DNA from: an uncultured Persicitalea sp.
Lineage (GTDB): Bacteria > Bacteroidota > Bacteroidia > Cytophagales > Spirosomataceae
Assembly (NCBI GenBank): GCA_950075905.1
Contig: CATMVR010000128.1
Location: forward strand, 1 to 9,546
Direction of reading: 5' to 3'
Length of the DNA stretch: 9,546 bases
Below the pieces are notes generated by a model. It made no database searches, had not been told where the DNA came from, and worked only from the letters and a program-made list of their open reading frames with translations. Below, one piece after another: positions 1-6,869 of this stretch. Positions within the stretch are counted from its first letter, which is position 1; every line of letters begins with the position of its first letter. The translations under genes and the position numbers were made by a program.

Positions 1-366
1 CAGGAGAAAGCGGAGATTAACCAAGCGGTCGAAGCGGTCATGGGTGAAGACTCATACTTCGATGTTGAGGATCGCACCCTGACGCAAGTTCGCGGGCACC
101 TCCCGGCACCGGCCGTCATGGGTGATGAAACCACCCTGGCCTCTCTGCTGGCTCCGTGGTGTCGCGGTGGTGAATACGGCTGGTTGTTCGACAACGACCA
201 TGACGACCTGAGCATGGAAGGCAAGGACATTGTGGGCTTCGACATTACCGACTTTCTGGTAGAGAAGGGCGAGCTCGAAAAAGGCGATGTGTTTATCAAT
301 ACCCTCAGTATGCCCATCTCACGTCACCGCAAGACCAACGCTTTGAAGCTGAGCGTAGTAGAGTAA
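1..366 (+). CDS. Chimeric ORF 3' end: VirB4-like ATPase segment joined to pyruvate-kinase-like C-terminus (5' partial)
   Basis: The frame is open from base 1 and ends with TAA at 364-366, giving 121 visible codons; an internal ATG at 40 is probably not the real start. Residues 51-65 (APWCRGGEYGWLFDN) and 79-86 (GFDITDFL) resemble the region of VirB4/TrbE-type ATPases, the cytoplasmic motors of type IV secretion, just before their ATPase core. The expected Walker motifs never follow. Instead residues 88-121, with GDVFINTLSMPI (95-106) and TNALKLSVV (112-120), resemble the C-terminal strand of pyruvate kinase (typical pattern GDxxINTxSMP...TNxLKxxVV). Both assignments are from memory of family patterns. 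The join lies near codons 84-88 (about 250-264). The tail followed by a terminator suggests a real pyruvate kinase gene end with foreign sequence fused in front. A pseudogene, a recombination scar or an assembly misjoin are all possible. Confidence 0.5.
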   Translation, partial: QEKAEINQAVEAVMGEDSYFDVEDRTLTQVRGHLPAPAVMGDETTLASLLAPWCRGGEYGWLFDNDHDDLSMEGKDIVGFDITDFLVEKGELEKGDVFINTLSMPISRHRKTNALKLSVVE

Positions 367-665
367 GGTCTGTACGGCGCGCAATAGAGTTAGCCACAGG
401 CAGCCTGTTTGAGTTACAGGCTGCCTTTCTTATGGAATATTTATCCTGGCTAGCTCTGTTTATCGGGTATCATGTACCTTATCTGCCCATAATCTATTTG
501 CAAACCATACCAGCCGCTGCTGCACGCAAATTTGGGCAGGCTTGTAGTAGAAGCACCCACCTGTTCGTTTTTTAGAAAGAACCACTTTTTTTCGAACCGG
601 AGAAAAGGTACTTTGCCCGTTGTTCAACCGCAGGGCGAAAGACTTCATGAATTCCGTTCAGAACT
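367..665. other. Intergenic region ahead of the polysaccharide genes
   Basis: Apart from the terminator at 398-431, I see no supportable gene, tRNA or repeat here. The promoter for wzt and the genes after it is expected in this stretch. The nearest approaches to the Bacteroidota -7 element (TAnnTTTG) are TCTATTTG at 493-500 and TACTTTG at 609-615. Neither has a convincing -33 partner at the right distance, so no promoter is called. No Shine-Dalgarno sequence precedes the wzt ATG at 666, which is normal for Bacteroidota. Confidence 0.5.
398..431 (+). terminator. Rho-independent terminator
   Basis: A perfect 11-bp inverted repeat, AGGCAGCCTGT (398-408) and ACAGGCTGCCT (416-426), surrounds a 7-base loop and runs directly into a T-rich tail (TTCTT). 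It lies 31 bases after the stop codon of the upstream frame. It should end that transcript and so isolate the polysaccharide genes, which would then need their own promoter between 432 and 665. Confidence 0.88.
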
Positions 666-1931
666 ATGTCAGACACTGTCATTCGGGTAGAAAACCTTTC
701 CAAACTATACCAACTCGGCGAAATCTCGACGGGCACGCTCAGCCGTGACCTGCACCGGTGGTGGGCACAGGTGCGGGGAAAGGATGACCCCTTTCGGAAA
801 ATAGGACAAGCCAACGACCGGAGTGTGAAAGGAACAAGCGATTTTGTGTGGGCTTTGCAGGATATAAACTTTGACGTAAAGCAGGGCGAGATTCTGGGCA
901 TCATTGGCCGCAACGGCGCGGGCAAATCTACCCTGCTCAAACTGTTGTCGCGCGTGACCAAACCCACCACCGGGCGCATTCGGGTCAAAGGCCGGATGGC
1001 CTCCCTCCTCGAAGTAGGCACGGGCTTCCACCCCGAGCTGACCGGCCGGGAAAACATCTTTCTGAACGGGGCCATTCTGGGCATGCGTAAAGCTGAAATC
1101 CAGGCCAAACTCGATGAAATTGTGGATTTTGCCGGCGTGGAGCGCTACCTCGATACCCCCGTGAAGCGGTACTCATCGGGCATGTACGTACGCCTGGCCT
1201 TTGCCGTGGCCGCCCACTTAGAGCCCGAAATCCTGGTTATCGACGAAGTACTAGCCGTGGGCGATGCCGAGTTTCAGAAAAAATGCCTGGGCAAGATGAA
1301 GGATGTGAGCGAAAAGGATGGCCGGACGGTGCTGTTTGTGAGTCACGACCTTAGCGCTATATCTAGTCTTACTAATATGTCCCTTTTGATGAATAATGGA
1401 AAGCTGAAATACCAGGGACCTACCTCAAAAACGATTGCTAACTACCTATCTAACCATATCGGTAAGGAGTATGTATATGCGGCCTTCCCTAATCCAAGCA
1501 AGCCTTCCGTTACGGGGGTGGAAGTAAAAACCAGCCTGCCCGGTAATCATCATGCCTGCCTTGAACCAATGCGGATTATTTTTAAGCTCCACACCCCTTT
1601 TCCCTTACGTGGAGCCTGCCTATCATTTCAGATTCTTAATTTCAAGCAACAGCCAATTAATCACCTATGGGTGTTTGATTCAGAAATACCCATGTGCCGC
1701 GAAGCTGGAATTTACCAGCTGTCTTGCAGAATTCCCAAGTTACGCACATATATGGGAGAGTATACAGTAAAAGTATATTTTACAGGTCCCCCGGGAGGGG
1801 AGGTGTATGACATTGTTGAAAATATTTGCCCATTTACAGTTGAAGTCCTGGATTTAAGTCGTGAGTATGCATGGCAGGAAGAAACCTGTACATATCTAGA
1901 AGATTTCTCATGGGAAATAGACAAAATATAG
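666..1931 (+). CDS. wzt: Wzt/TagH-type polysaccharide ABC transporter ATP-binding protein with C-terminal carbohydrate-binding-type domain
   Basis: A 421-residue ATPase that would energise export of a lipid-linked glycan across the inner membrane together with a Wzm permease. Walker A is GRNGAGKST (81-89), the ABC signature is YSSGM (169-173), Walker B is ILVIDE (189-194) and the H-loop histidine is H227. The segment LLEVGTGFHPELTGREN (114-130) is characteristic of the Wzt/TagH/KpsT group. Residues ~12-62 form the longer N-terminal insertion often seen in this group. Residues ~270-421 extend well past the ATPase and fit the Wzt C-terminal beta-sandwich, which in characterised O-antigen systems recognises the glycan to be exported. 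DNA up to about 1350 is GC-rich and the rest of the gene is AT-rich, so the two domains appear to have different histories. No permease gene lies beside it, which is unusual. The ATG is 4 codons before the first conserved strand; no ribosome-binding site is visible. Confidence 0.93.
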   Translation: MSDTVIRVENLSKLYQLGEISTGTLSRDLHRWWAQVRGKDDPFRKIGQANDRSVKGTSDFVWALQDINFDVKQGEILGIIGRNGAGKSTLLKLLSRVTKPTTGRIRVKGRMASLLEVGTGFHPELTGRENIFLNGAILGMRKAEIQAKLDEIVDFAGVERYLDTPVKRYSSGMYVRLAFAVAAHLEPEILVIDEVLAVGDAEFQKKCLGKMKDVSEKDGRTVLFVSHDLSAISSLTNMSLLMNNGKLKYQGPTSKTIANYLSNHIGKEYVYAAFPNPSKPSVTGVEVKTSLPGNHHACLEPMRIIFKLHTPFPLRGACLSFQILNFKQQPINHLWVFDSEIPMCREAGIYQLSCRIPKLRTYMGEYTVKVYFTGPPGGEVYDIVENICPFTVEVLDLSREYAWQEETCTYLEDFSWEIDKI

Positions 1932-1934
1932 CGT

Positions 1935-2690
1935 ATGAAGAATTGGTTTAGTTTAATGAAAAAAGATGTGCATAAGGACAAAGAGGTTCCTTCCAACGAT
2001 CCATGGCGTCTGGCTGATCTTACTGCCTTTGAAAAGTCAGTCTTGGAAAGAGTAGAACAGTTTACCATGACAGGCCCAGAAAGGATCATAAGCCTGATCA
2101 GAGCAACGGAATACGTGGTTAAAAGTGGTATTGAGGGAGATTTTGTGGAATGTGGTGTCTGGAAAGGAGGGAGTGCCATGGCTATGGCATGCGCCTTGCA
2201 AAACCAAGGAGTTGATAACCGGCGCATTTTTTTATACGACACGTTTGAAGGCATGAGCCAACCCACTTCTAAGGATCGTTCCCTGGATGGAATTTCTGCC
2301 GAGATACTACTGAAAAAGAGCCACAAAGGAGATGCTCGAAGTGTATGGTGTTATTCTACTCTGGAAGATGTCAAATCAAATATGAGTTCTACCAGCTATC
2401 CCGAAGAAAATATCCATTATGTGATGGGCAAAGTGGAAGAAACCATTCCTAACCATGTAGTACCGGAAAAAATAGCTTTGCTACGTCTGGATACTGACTG
2501 GTATGAATCTACCAAACATGAACTTGAGCATTTATTTCCCAGGCTTCAGAAAGGGGGGGTACTGATTATAGATGATTATGGTCACTGGGAAGGATGCCGT
2601 AAGGCAGTAGATGAATACTTACATACGCATAATATACAGCTTTTTCTGAACAGGATAGATTACACTTGTCGTCTGGCTATAAAAATGTAA
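1935..2690 (+). CDS. TylF/MycF-family SAM-dependent O-methyltransferase
   Basis: A 251-residue protein close to the full length of the TylF (macrocin O-methyltransferase) family, which methylates sugar hydroxyls with S-adenosylmethionine, usually with a divalent metal. The SAM-binding glycine motif is GDFVECGVWKGGS (68-80). LFLYDTF-type sequence (99-104) follows as the second SAM-contact strand. The family hallmark LRLDTDWYEST (183-193) and IIDDYGHWEG (211-220) contain the acidic residues expected to bind metal (D186, D188, D213, D214). The start codon lies only 3 bases after the wzt stop, so the two genes are probably cotranscribed and translationally linked. In this locus the substrate is presumably a sugar of the exported glycan. 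Because Wzt C-terminal domains can read a chemical cap on the glycan end, a capping role is attractive but is only an inference. A G7 run at 2553-2559 lies within the coding sequence. Confidence 0.9.
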   Translation: MKNWFSLMKKDVHKDKEVPSNDPWRLADLTAFEKSVLERVEQFTMTGPERIISLIRATEYVVKSGIEGDFVECGVWKGGSAMAMACALQNQGVDNRRIFLYDTFEGMSQPTSKDRSLDGISAEILLKKSHKGDARSVWCYSTLEDVKSNMSSTSYPEENIHYVMGKVEETIPNHVVPEKIALLRLDTDWYESTKHELEHLFPRLQKGGVLIIDDYGHWEGCRKAVDEYLHTHNIQLFLNRIDYTCRLAIKM

Positions 2691-2707
2691 CGGTCAAATT
2701 TCTTTCT

Positions 2708-3421
2708 ATGGTTGTCAATTCTCTTGATGAATTTATTTCGCCCTCGTTACGTCACCACTACGGGCTGTACATAATCCGTAAACTCCTGCTTCAAAACATT
2801 ACTGCTATTCTGCCTAATTTCAAAGGTACTCTGATAGATGTAGGCTGTGGACGCATGCCCTATCGGGCTTATATTATGGAACGTGCAGGAGTTAAGAAAT
2901 ATATTGGTGTAGACTGGCCCGGTAGCCCTTACCATATTGCTACCCCGCCTGATGTATATTGGGATGGCAAAGAATTGCCATTTGAAGAAAATTTTGCGGA
3001 TACATGTATAGCTACTGAGGTTTTTGAGCATTTACCAAATGCAACAGAGGTAGCAAGAGAAATAAATCGTATTCTGAAACCTGGTGGAATACTATTTATT
3101 ACCGTTCCTTTCTTTTGGCCTTTCCATGAAGTACCTTTTGATGAATATCGATATACTCCATTCTCTCTGAAGCGTATTTTACAGGAAGCAGGCTTTTCAA
3201 AAGATAAAATATTTGTGGGTGCCACTGGTGGGTGGCTCGCTACACTTGCACAAGTCATTACTCAGGTTGTCTCAATAGAAGTACGCTCACCTAGAACGAA
3301 AAAATATTTAAAATTATTAAGTAAGCCTTTGATTAGATGGTTGTTAAAAAATGACCAGCCTCCCTCAGAATTCACAAATCATACAATGGCTTTGAGTTTG
3401 TATGTCATCGCCTATAAATAA
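2708..3421 (+). CDS. Class I SAM-dependent methyltransferase (Methyltransf_11-like)
   Basis: A 237-residue cytoplasmic methyltransferase. Motif I is LIDVGCG (42-48), the acidic residue that binds the SAM ribose is in IGVDW (66-70), FEHLP (106-110) is the post-motif, and LKPGGILFITVPF (123-135) is motif III. The stretch EVPFDEYRYTPFSL (141-154) is typical of methyltransferases found in glycan clusters. I chose ATG 2708, 17 bases after the previous stop. An in-frame TTG at 2666 would add 14 residues and overlap the TylF-like gene by 25 bases, which seems less likely. The substrate is unknown: a sugar of the glycan is likeliest, but similar proteins sit in many pathways. The stop codon TAA (3419-3421) lies in the same frame as the following glycosyltransferase, with only three sense codons before that gene's TTG. 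Confidence 0.85.
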   Translation: MVVNSLDEFISPSLRHHYGLYIIRKLLLQNITAILPNFKGTLIDVGCGRMPYRAYIMERAGVKKYIGVDWPGSPYHIATPPDVYWDGKELPFEENFADTCIATEVFEHLPNATEVAREINRILKPGGILFITVPFFWPFHEVPFDEYRYTPFSLKRILQEAGFSKDKIFVGATGGWLATLAQVITQVVSIEVRSPRTKKYLKLLSKPLIRWLLKNDQPPSEFTNHTMALSLYVIAYK

Positions 3422-3430
3422 TATAGCTTT

Positions 3431-4591
3431 TTGGGTTCATTTAATCGCTTATCTGTCATCATTGCTTTTCCTTCCAAATCACAGGGAGGGTGCGAAGAAT
3501 ATGCTCTGACGCTGGCCAGATCCATTGATCAGCAAGGCTTTGGGGTGCATGCGCTTTTCCCTCTGTCCAAAGGTACCCAATCGTTAAGGGAATCATTCTC
3601 TGCTTTTGAACTATCATATACACCACTCATACTTCGCTACTGGCTCCCTGGACGATTTCGTCGTGTGCGGTTTGCGTGGGACATTTTCATGATTGTTTTA
3701 TGTATTTTAAAAAAAAATCCTCGTTCGGTTCATATAAGTCTTCCGTGGCCTGATACAGCCACCGAGTTGCTCTTGGCTTGTGCACTTCTACGGGTAAGGA
3801 CTGTTGTTACTTTTCAATTAGTTGGGGAAAAATTCACACTATCACCAAAGCTCAGGAGATGGTATTTGTGGGCACGGAGCCGAAATCAGGAATGGGTTGC
3901 TGTTTCTGAAAACAATCGTATTATACTAAGCAATGTTTTTGGCATATCTATTCAAGAGATACATTTAGTTTACAATGGCGTTACATTGCCTAAACCTACA
4001 ATAACGTCCAGTCAGATTAGTGAAATAACTGGCTATACTCCGTTTATCCTCACGGTAGGGCGCCTTTCCTACCAAAAAGGCTTTGATGTTCTTCTTAGGG
4101 CCTTTGCCAATATCCAACCTATGTTTTCTTCTATTAAGCTTGTTATAGTAGGGGATGGGGAATTGCTGGAAGAATTGGTTCGTCAGGCCATACAGTTAAA
4201 TCTAGCAGATCGCGTAGTGTTTACCGGCAAAAGACTTGATGTACCCAATTGGTTGTATAATGCAAAGCTCTTTGTTTTGCCGAGCCGTTCTGAAGGGCAG
4301 TCATTTGCCTTGCTGGAAGCCATGGCAGCGGGAGTTCCGATTGTTGCCTCCAGTGCCAGTAGCATACCTGATGTGGTAGTCCACGAAAAAGAAGGTATTA
4401 TCTTTGAGAAAGACAATGTTTTGGATTTAACTCAGAAGCTCATCTGGGCGCTTATGCACATGAATGAAATGAACATATTGGCTGCAAATGCAAAGGAAAA
4501 AGCGGGCCAGTTCTCTCGTGAGGCCATGTTACGTCAAACTTTACAGCTGCTTGGCATTACATTTCACAATGAACCTGACCCACGGCCATGA
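3431..4591 (+). CDS. GT4-family glycosyltransferase (TTG start)
   Basis: A 386-residue GT-B-fold retaining glycosyltransferase. The N-terminal acceptor domain begins with a beta strand and glycine-rich loop, LSVIIAFPSKSQGGCEEYA (7-25). The donor domain carries FILTVGRLSYQKGFD (205-219), IVGDGELLEEL (239-249) and the EX7E motif SEGQSFALLEAMA (287-299, E288 and E296), which contacts the nucleotide sugar. It probably adds one residue of the exported glycan at the inner face of the membrane; donor sugar unknown. No ATG or GTG exists near the conserved N-terminus, and the frame is closed by the upstream gene's stop at 3419-3421, so TTG 3431 is the only ordinary start codon that keeps the first strand. 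It lies 9 bases after that stop. An A9 run (3709-3717) interrupts an otherwise normal coding region. The 3' end overlaps the next gene by ATGA. Confidence 0.9.
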   Translation: MGSFNRLSVIIAFPSKSQGGCEEYALTLARSIDQQGFGVHALFPLSKGTQSLRESFSAFELSYTPLILRYWLPGRFRRVRFAWDIFMIVLCILKKNPRSVHISLPWPDTATELLLACALLRVRTVVTFQLVGEKFTLSPKLRRWYLWARSRNQEWVAVSENNRIILSNVFGISIQEIHLVYNGVTLPKPTITSSQISEITGYTPFILTVGRLSYQKGFDVLLRAFANIQPMFSSIKLVIVGDGELLEELVRQAIQLNLADRVVFTGKRLDVPNWLYNAKLFVLPSRSEGQSFALLEAMAAGVPIVASSASSIPDVVVHEKEGIIFEKDNVLDLTQKLIWALMHMNEMNILAANAKEKAGQFSREAMLRQTLQLLGITFHNEPDPRP

Positions 4592-5670
4592 ACGTGCTTC
4601 TTCTCCGAGACCGCTTCCCGCACATGGGCCAGTACAGTGGGTATGACCAATTGAGTGAAGCATTGGGCAGTCTCAGCCAAACAACTATTTCATCTGTGTG
4701 GCGAAAAAGAGAGCGCCCTGTACGTGGAGTCGGGCGATTGATGCGATTTTTAAGAAAACACATACAGGGTACCCCTTTTTATAAAGTTCAAGGGTTTCAA
4801 CTGGAGCTACTAGTTGCCTGGAAAGTAATAAGAAAGCGAAGTGATATAGTCCATGTTTTATATCTTGAAGACACTTTGGGAGTGTTGCCCTATTTTCGAA
4901 AAAAGTTTTTCCCAGATGTAAAGCTAGTGGCAACGGCTCACCAGCCCCCTTCCTGGTGGAAAGTAAATCGTTTAGCTCCTTACTGGCTTGACCAACTTGA
5001 TGCTCTCATCGTCCTTGATTCTGTATCAAAAAACTTCTTTACGCACTATGTTGATCCTGATAAAATCCATATAATACCACATGGAGTGGCTGTTGATTTC
5101 TTTACTCCTCCTGCTAATCAAAATACCTCCAGCAGGTGTCTGTACGTGGGGCAATGGCTACGGGACCTGGCTTTCTTTGAAGAAGTTGTACGCCGAGTTT
5201 CTGAAAAGACAGATACAATTAGCTTTGATTTGGTGTTTAAACCGCAGGTACATGACGCAACTAACCCCCTGCTCATAAAGTTAGCTCAGTATCCAGGTGT
5301 TACCTTTCAACCAACACTGACTGACGTTCAGCTAGCTAACCTGTACCGGGAGTCTGCTTTGCTTACCCTGCCATTGCTTGATAGTTCGGCGAATAATGCC
5401 CTTCTGGAGGCTATGGCAAGTGGTTTGCCAATATTATCTACTGACGTGGGAGGAGTAAAGGAATATATACCCGTTGCCGGAGCCATTACATTTCAGAATA
5501 ATGAGCCAGATCTGTTTGCCGAAGCTATCCTGGATTTGATTGCTCAACCTTCAAAACGAAGAAAGATGGGAAAGGCACTTCGCCAAAAGGCTGAGGAAGA
5601 ATATACCTGGCCAAAGGTAGCGGCACAAGTGGAGCAACTATATAGAAAACTTACCGAAAAGGCTCTATGA
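4588..5670 (+). CDS. GT4-like glycosyltransferase with variant EX7E motif
   Basis: A 360-residue GT-B protein. The N-terminal domain starts MNVLLLRDRFPHMG. HVLYLEDTLGVLPYF (89-103) and VATAHQPPSWW (114-124) line the expected acceptor cleft, and IIPHGVAVDFF (162-172) is the usual linker into the donor domain. The donor-domain motif reads LPLLDSSANNALLEAMASG (261-279): the second glutamate is present (E274), but the position eight residues before it is serine, with aspartate one further back. This variant, with NNALLEA in place of the common sequence, occurs in some GT4 relatives, so activity is still likely. Its start overlaps the preceding stop as ATGA, and its own end overlaps the next gene the same way. 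It presumably contributes one linkage to the glycan; donor and acceptor cannot be read from sequence. Confidence 0.87.
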   Translation: MNVLLLRDRFPHMGQYSGYDQLSEALGSLSQTTISSVWRKRERPVRGVGRLMRFLRKHIQGTPFYKVQGFQLELLVAWKVIRKRSDIVHVLYLEDTLGVLPYFRKKFFPDVKLVATAHQPPSWWKVNRLAPYWLDQLDALIVLDSVSKNFFTHYVDPDKIHIIPHGVAVDFFTPPANQNTSSRCLYVGQWLRDLAFFEEVVRRVSEKTDTISFDLVFKPQVHDATNPLLIKLAQYPGVTFQPTLTDVQLANLYRESALLTLPLLDSSANNALLEAMASGLPILSTDVGGVKEYIPVAGAITFQNNEPDLFAEAILDLIAQPSKRRKMGKALRQKAEEEYTWPKVAAQVEQLYRKLTEKAL

Positions 5671-6869
5671 ACATACTACTTGTCATACCCTCTCTGGCAC
5701 TTGGCGGTGCAGAAGTATTTGTTGTAAGGTTGGCGAATTGTCTATCAAAAAGAGGTAATAACGTTTTTTTGCTGGATATTAATCCTGATCGTAGATCACC
5801 GTTGCTGACAGCCCGAATCGCACCAGAAGTCAATCTGATACATTTTGATAAATCGATTTCTTTCATACAAAAGTTAATATGGAAGATCATATTCACTATT
5901 TCTCGCTTCACCAATAAGCTTTTATTTAAGTCTATTCAACTACGCAAAAGACAAGATGCAAAGAAGCTGTCAAGGCTTATAGAAAGTCTTGTACAGCAAT
6001 ATAAAATTCAGGTAGTGAACTCACACTTAGCATCAGCGGATTGGATGGTAACACACTATTTTGCCACCCATACACGAAATCAGAAGTTCATAATATCCAT
6101 GCATGGATGCTATAATCAGGATGATGTATATACGAACCCTGGCAAAAAGCAACTACACCGTGATATGCAACGGGGGCTAGAGTTAGCTGATCATATAGTA
6201 CTTTTAACAAAAAAGAATGCACTCCCATTAAAGGGCTTACAACTTAGAAATAAACCAGTGTATATACCATTAGGTTTTGAGGCCCCTGCTGGCTGGGCAA
6301 CCAACACGGAAATCCAAGCTCCGGCATATTCGATTACCTTCGGATTAGTATCCAGAGCCGTAGCACGTAAAGGATGGGAGGAGGCAATATCTGCTACCCA
6401 AAAACTACAAAAGGGGGGGATTAACTGTCGGTTGATTCTGGTAGGTGGGAGCGAGTATCAACAAAAGCTCCAGCAACAATTCGATCATCTTCCTTACATT
6501 CAATTTGTAGGAGCTGCCTCACAGGTACTCGGCTACGTAAGCCAATTTGACGTCGGACTTTTTCCATCCTGCATTGAATCCGAAAGTTTTCCGAATACAG
6601 TAATTGAATACCTGGCTTGCGGCAAACCTGTGATTGGAACTGATATTGGGGAAGTAAAGAATATGATAAGCACGCCCGAAGGAGAATACGCGGGGAGACT
6701 TTTGGATTATGACTCAGCTGGAATTTCGATAAAGCAGTTGGTCAACTTTATGCGAGAGTATGGACAAGATAAAGGAATGCTATCTGAACATAGTAGGCTG
6801 GCGAAAATTGCTTTTAAAAAATTTGATATGATTAAATGCGTAGAAGCTTACGAAGCAGTTTATCGATGA
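5667..6869 (+). CDS. GT4-family glycosyltransferase
   Basis: A 400-residue GT-B glycosyltransferase. The N-terminus MNILLVIPSLALGGAEVF (1-18) carries the classic GT4 glycine-rich GGAE loop. NSHLASADWMV (118-128) and IISMHGCY (142-149) belong to the acceptor domain, and YIPLGFE (199-205) leads to the donor domain. FGLVSRAVARKGWEEA (225-240) and LILVGG (256-261) bind the nucleotide. The EX7E motif is ESFPNTVIEYLACGKPVIGTD (306-326, E306 and E314). A lysine/arginine-rich stretch around 66-105 (IQKLIWKIIF, QLRKRQDAKK) could help membrane association, as in other GT4 enzymes acting on lipid-linked acceptors. The region 5860-5960 is among the most AT-rich in the window (19/60 GC at 5881-5940). A G7 run lies at 6413-6419. 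ATGA overlaps join it to both neighbours. Confidence 0.9.
   Translation: MNILLVIPSLALGGAEVFVVRLANCLSKRGNNVFLLDINPDRRSPLLTARIAPEVNLIHFDKSISFIQKLIWKIIFTISRFTNKLLFKSIQLRKRQDAKKLSRLIESLVQQYKIQVVNSHLASADWMVTHYFATHTRNQKFIISMHGCYNQDDVYTNPGKKQLHRDMQRGLELADHIVLLTKKNALPLKGLQLRNKPVYIPLGFEAPAGWATNTEIQAPAYSITFGLVSRAVARKGWEEAISATQKLQKGGINCRLILVGGSEYQQKLQQQFDHLPYIQFVGAASQVLGYVSQFDVGLFPSCIESESFPNTVIEYLACGKPVIGTDIGEVKNMISTPEGEYAGRLLDYDSAGISIKQLVNFMREYGQDKGMLSEHSRLAKIAFKKFDMIKCVEAYEAVYR

Noticed and set aside
609..615. TACTTTG as a Bacteroidota -7 promoter element
   Set aside because: It is one base short of TAnnTTTG and has no convincing -33 element at the usual spacing.
572..1108. Minus-strand open frames opposite wzt (also 705-1031 and 985-1176)
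   Set aside because: The + strand encodes an ABC ATPase with every motif intact; these antisense frames show no recognisable domain and arise from GC-rich codon bias.
2174..2190. Palindrome around GCCATGGC with TGCCAT/ATGGCA arms
   Set aside because: It is a short coding coincidence in the methyltransferase SAM motif region, with no paired site elsewhere.
1712..2326. 204-codon minus-strand open frame
   Set aside because: It spans the end of wzt and the TylF-like gene, both clearly coding on the other strand, and its translation has no family features.
2666..2707. TTG at 2666 as start of the second methyltransferase
   Set aside because: It would overlap the TylF-like gene by 25 bases and adds no conserved sequence; ATG 2708 lies just after the upstream stop.
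6836..6865. ATG 6836 as start of the fourth GT4 gene
   Set aside because: ATG 6866 gives the same ATGA overlap as the neighbouring genes and starts one short turn before the first conserved strand; the extra ten residues come from out-of-frame reading of the previous gene.
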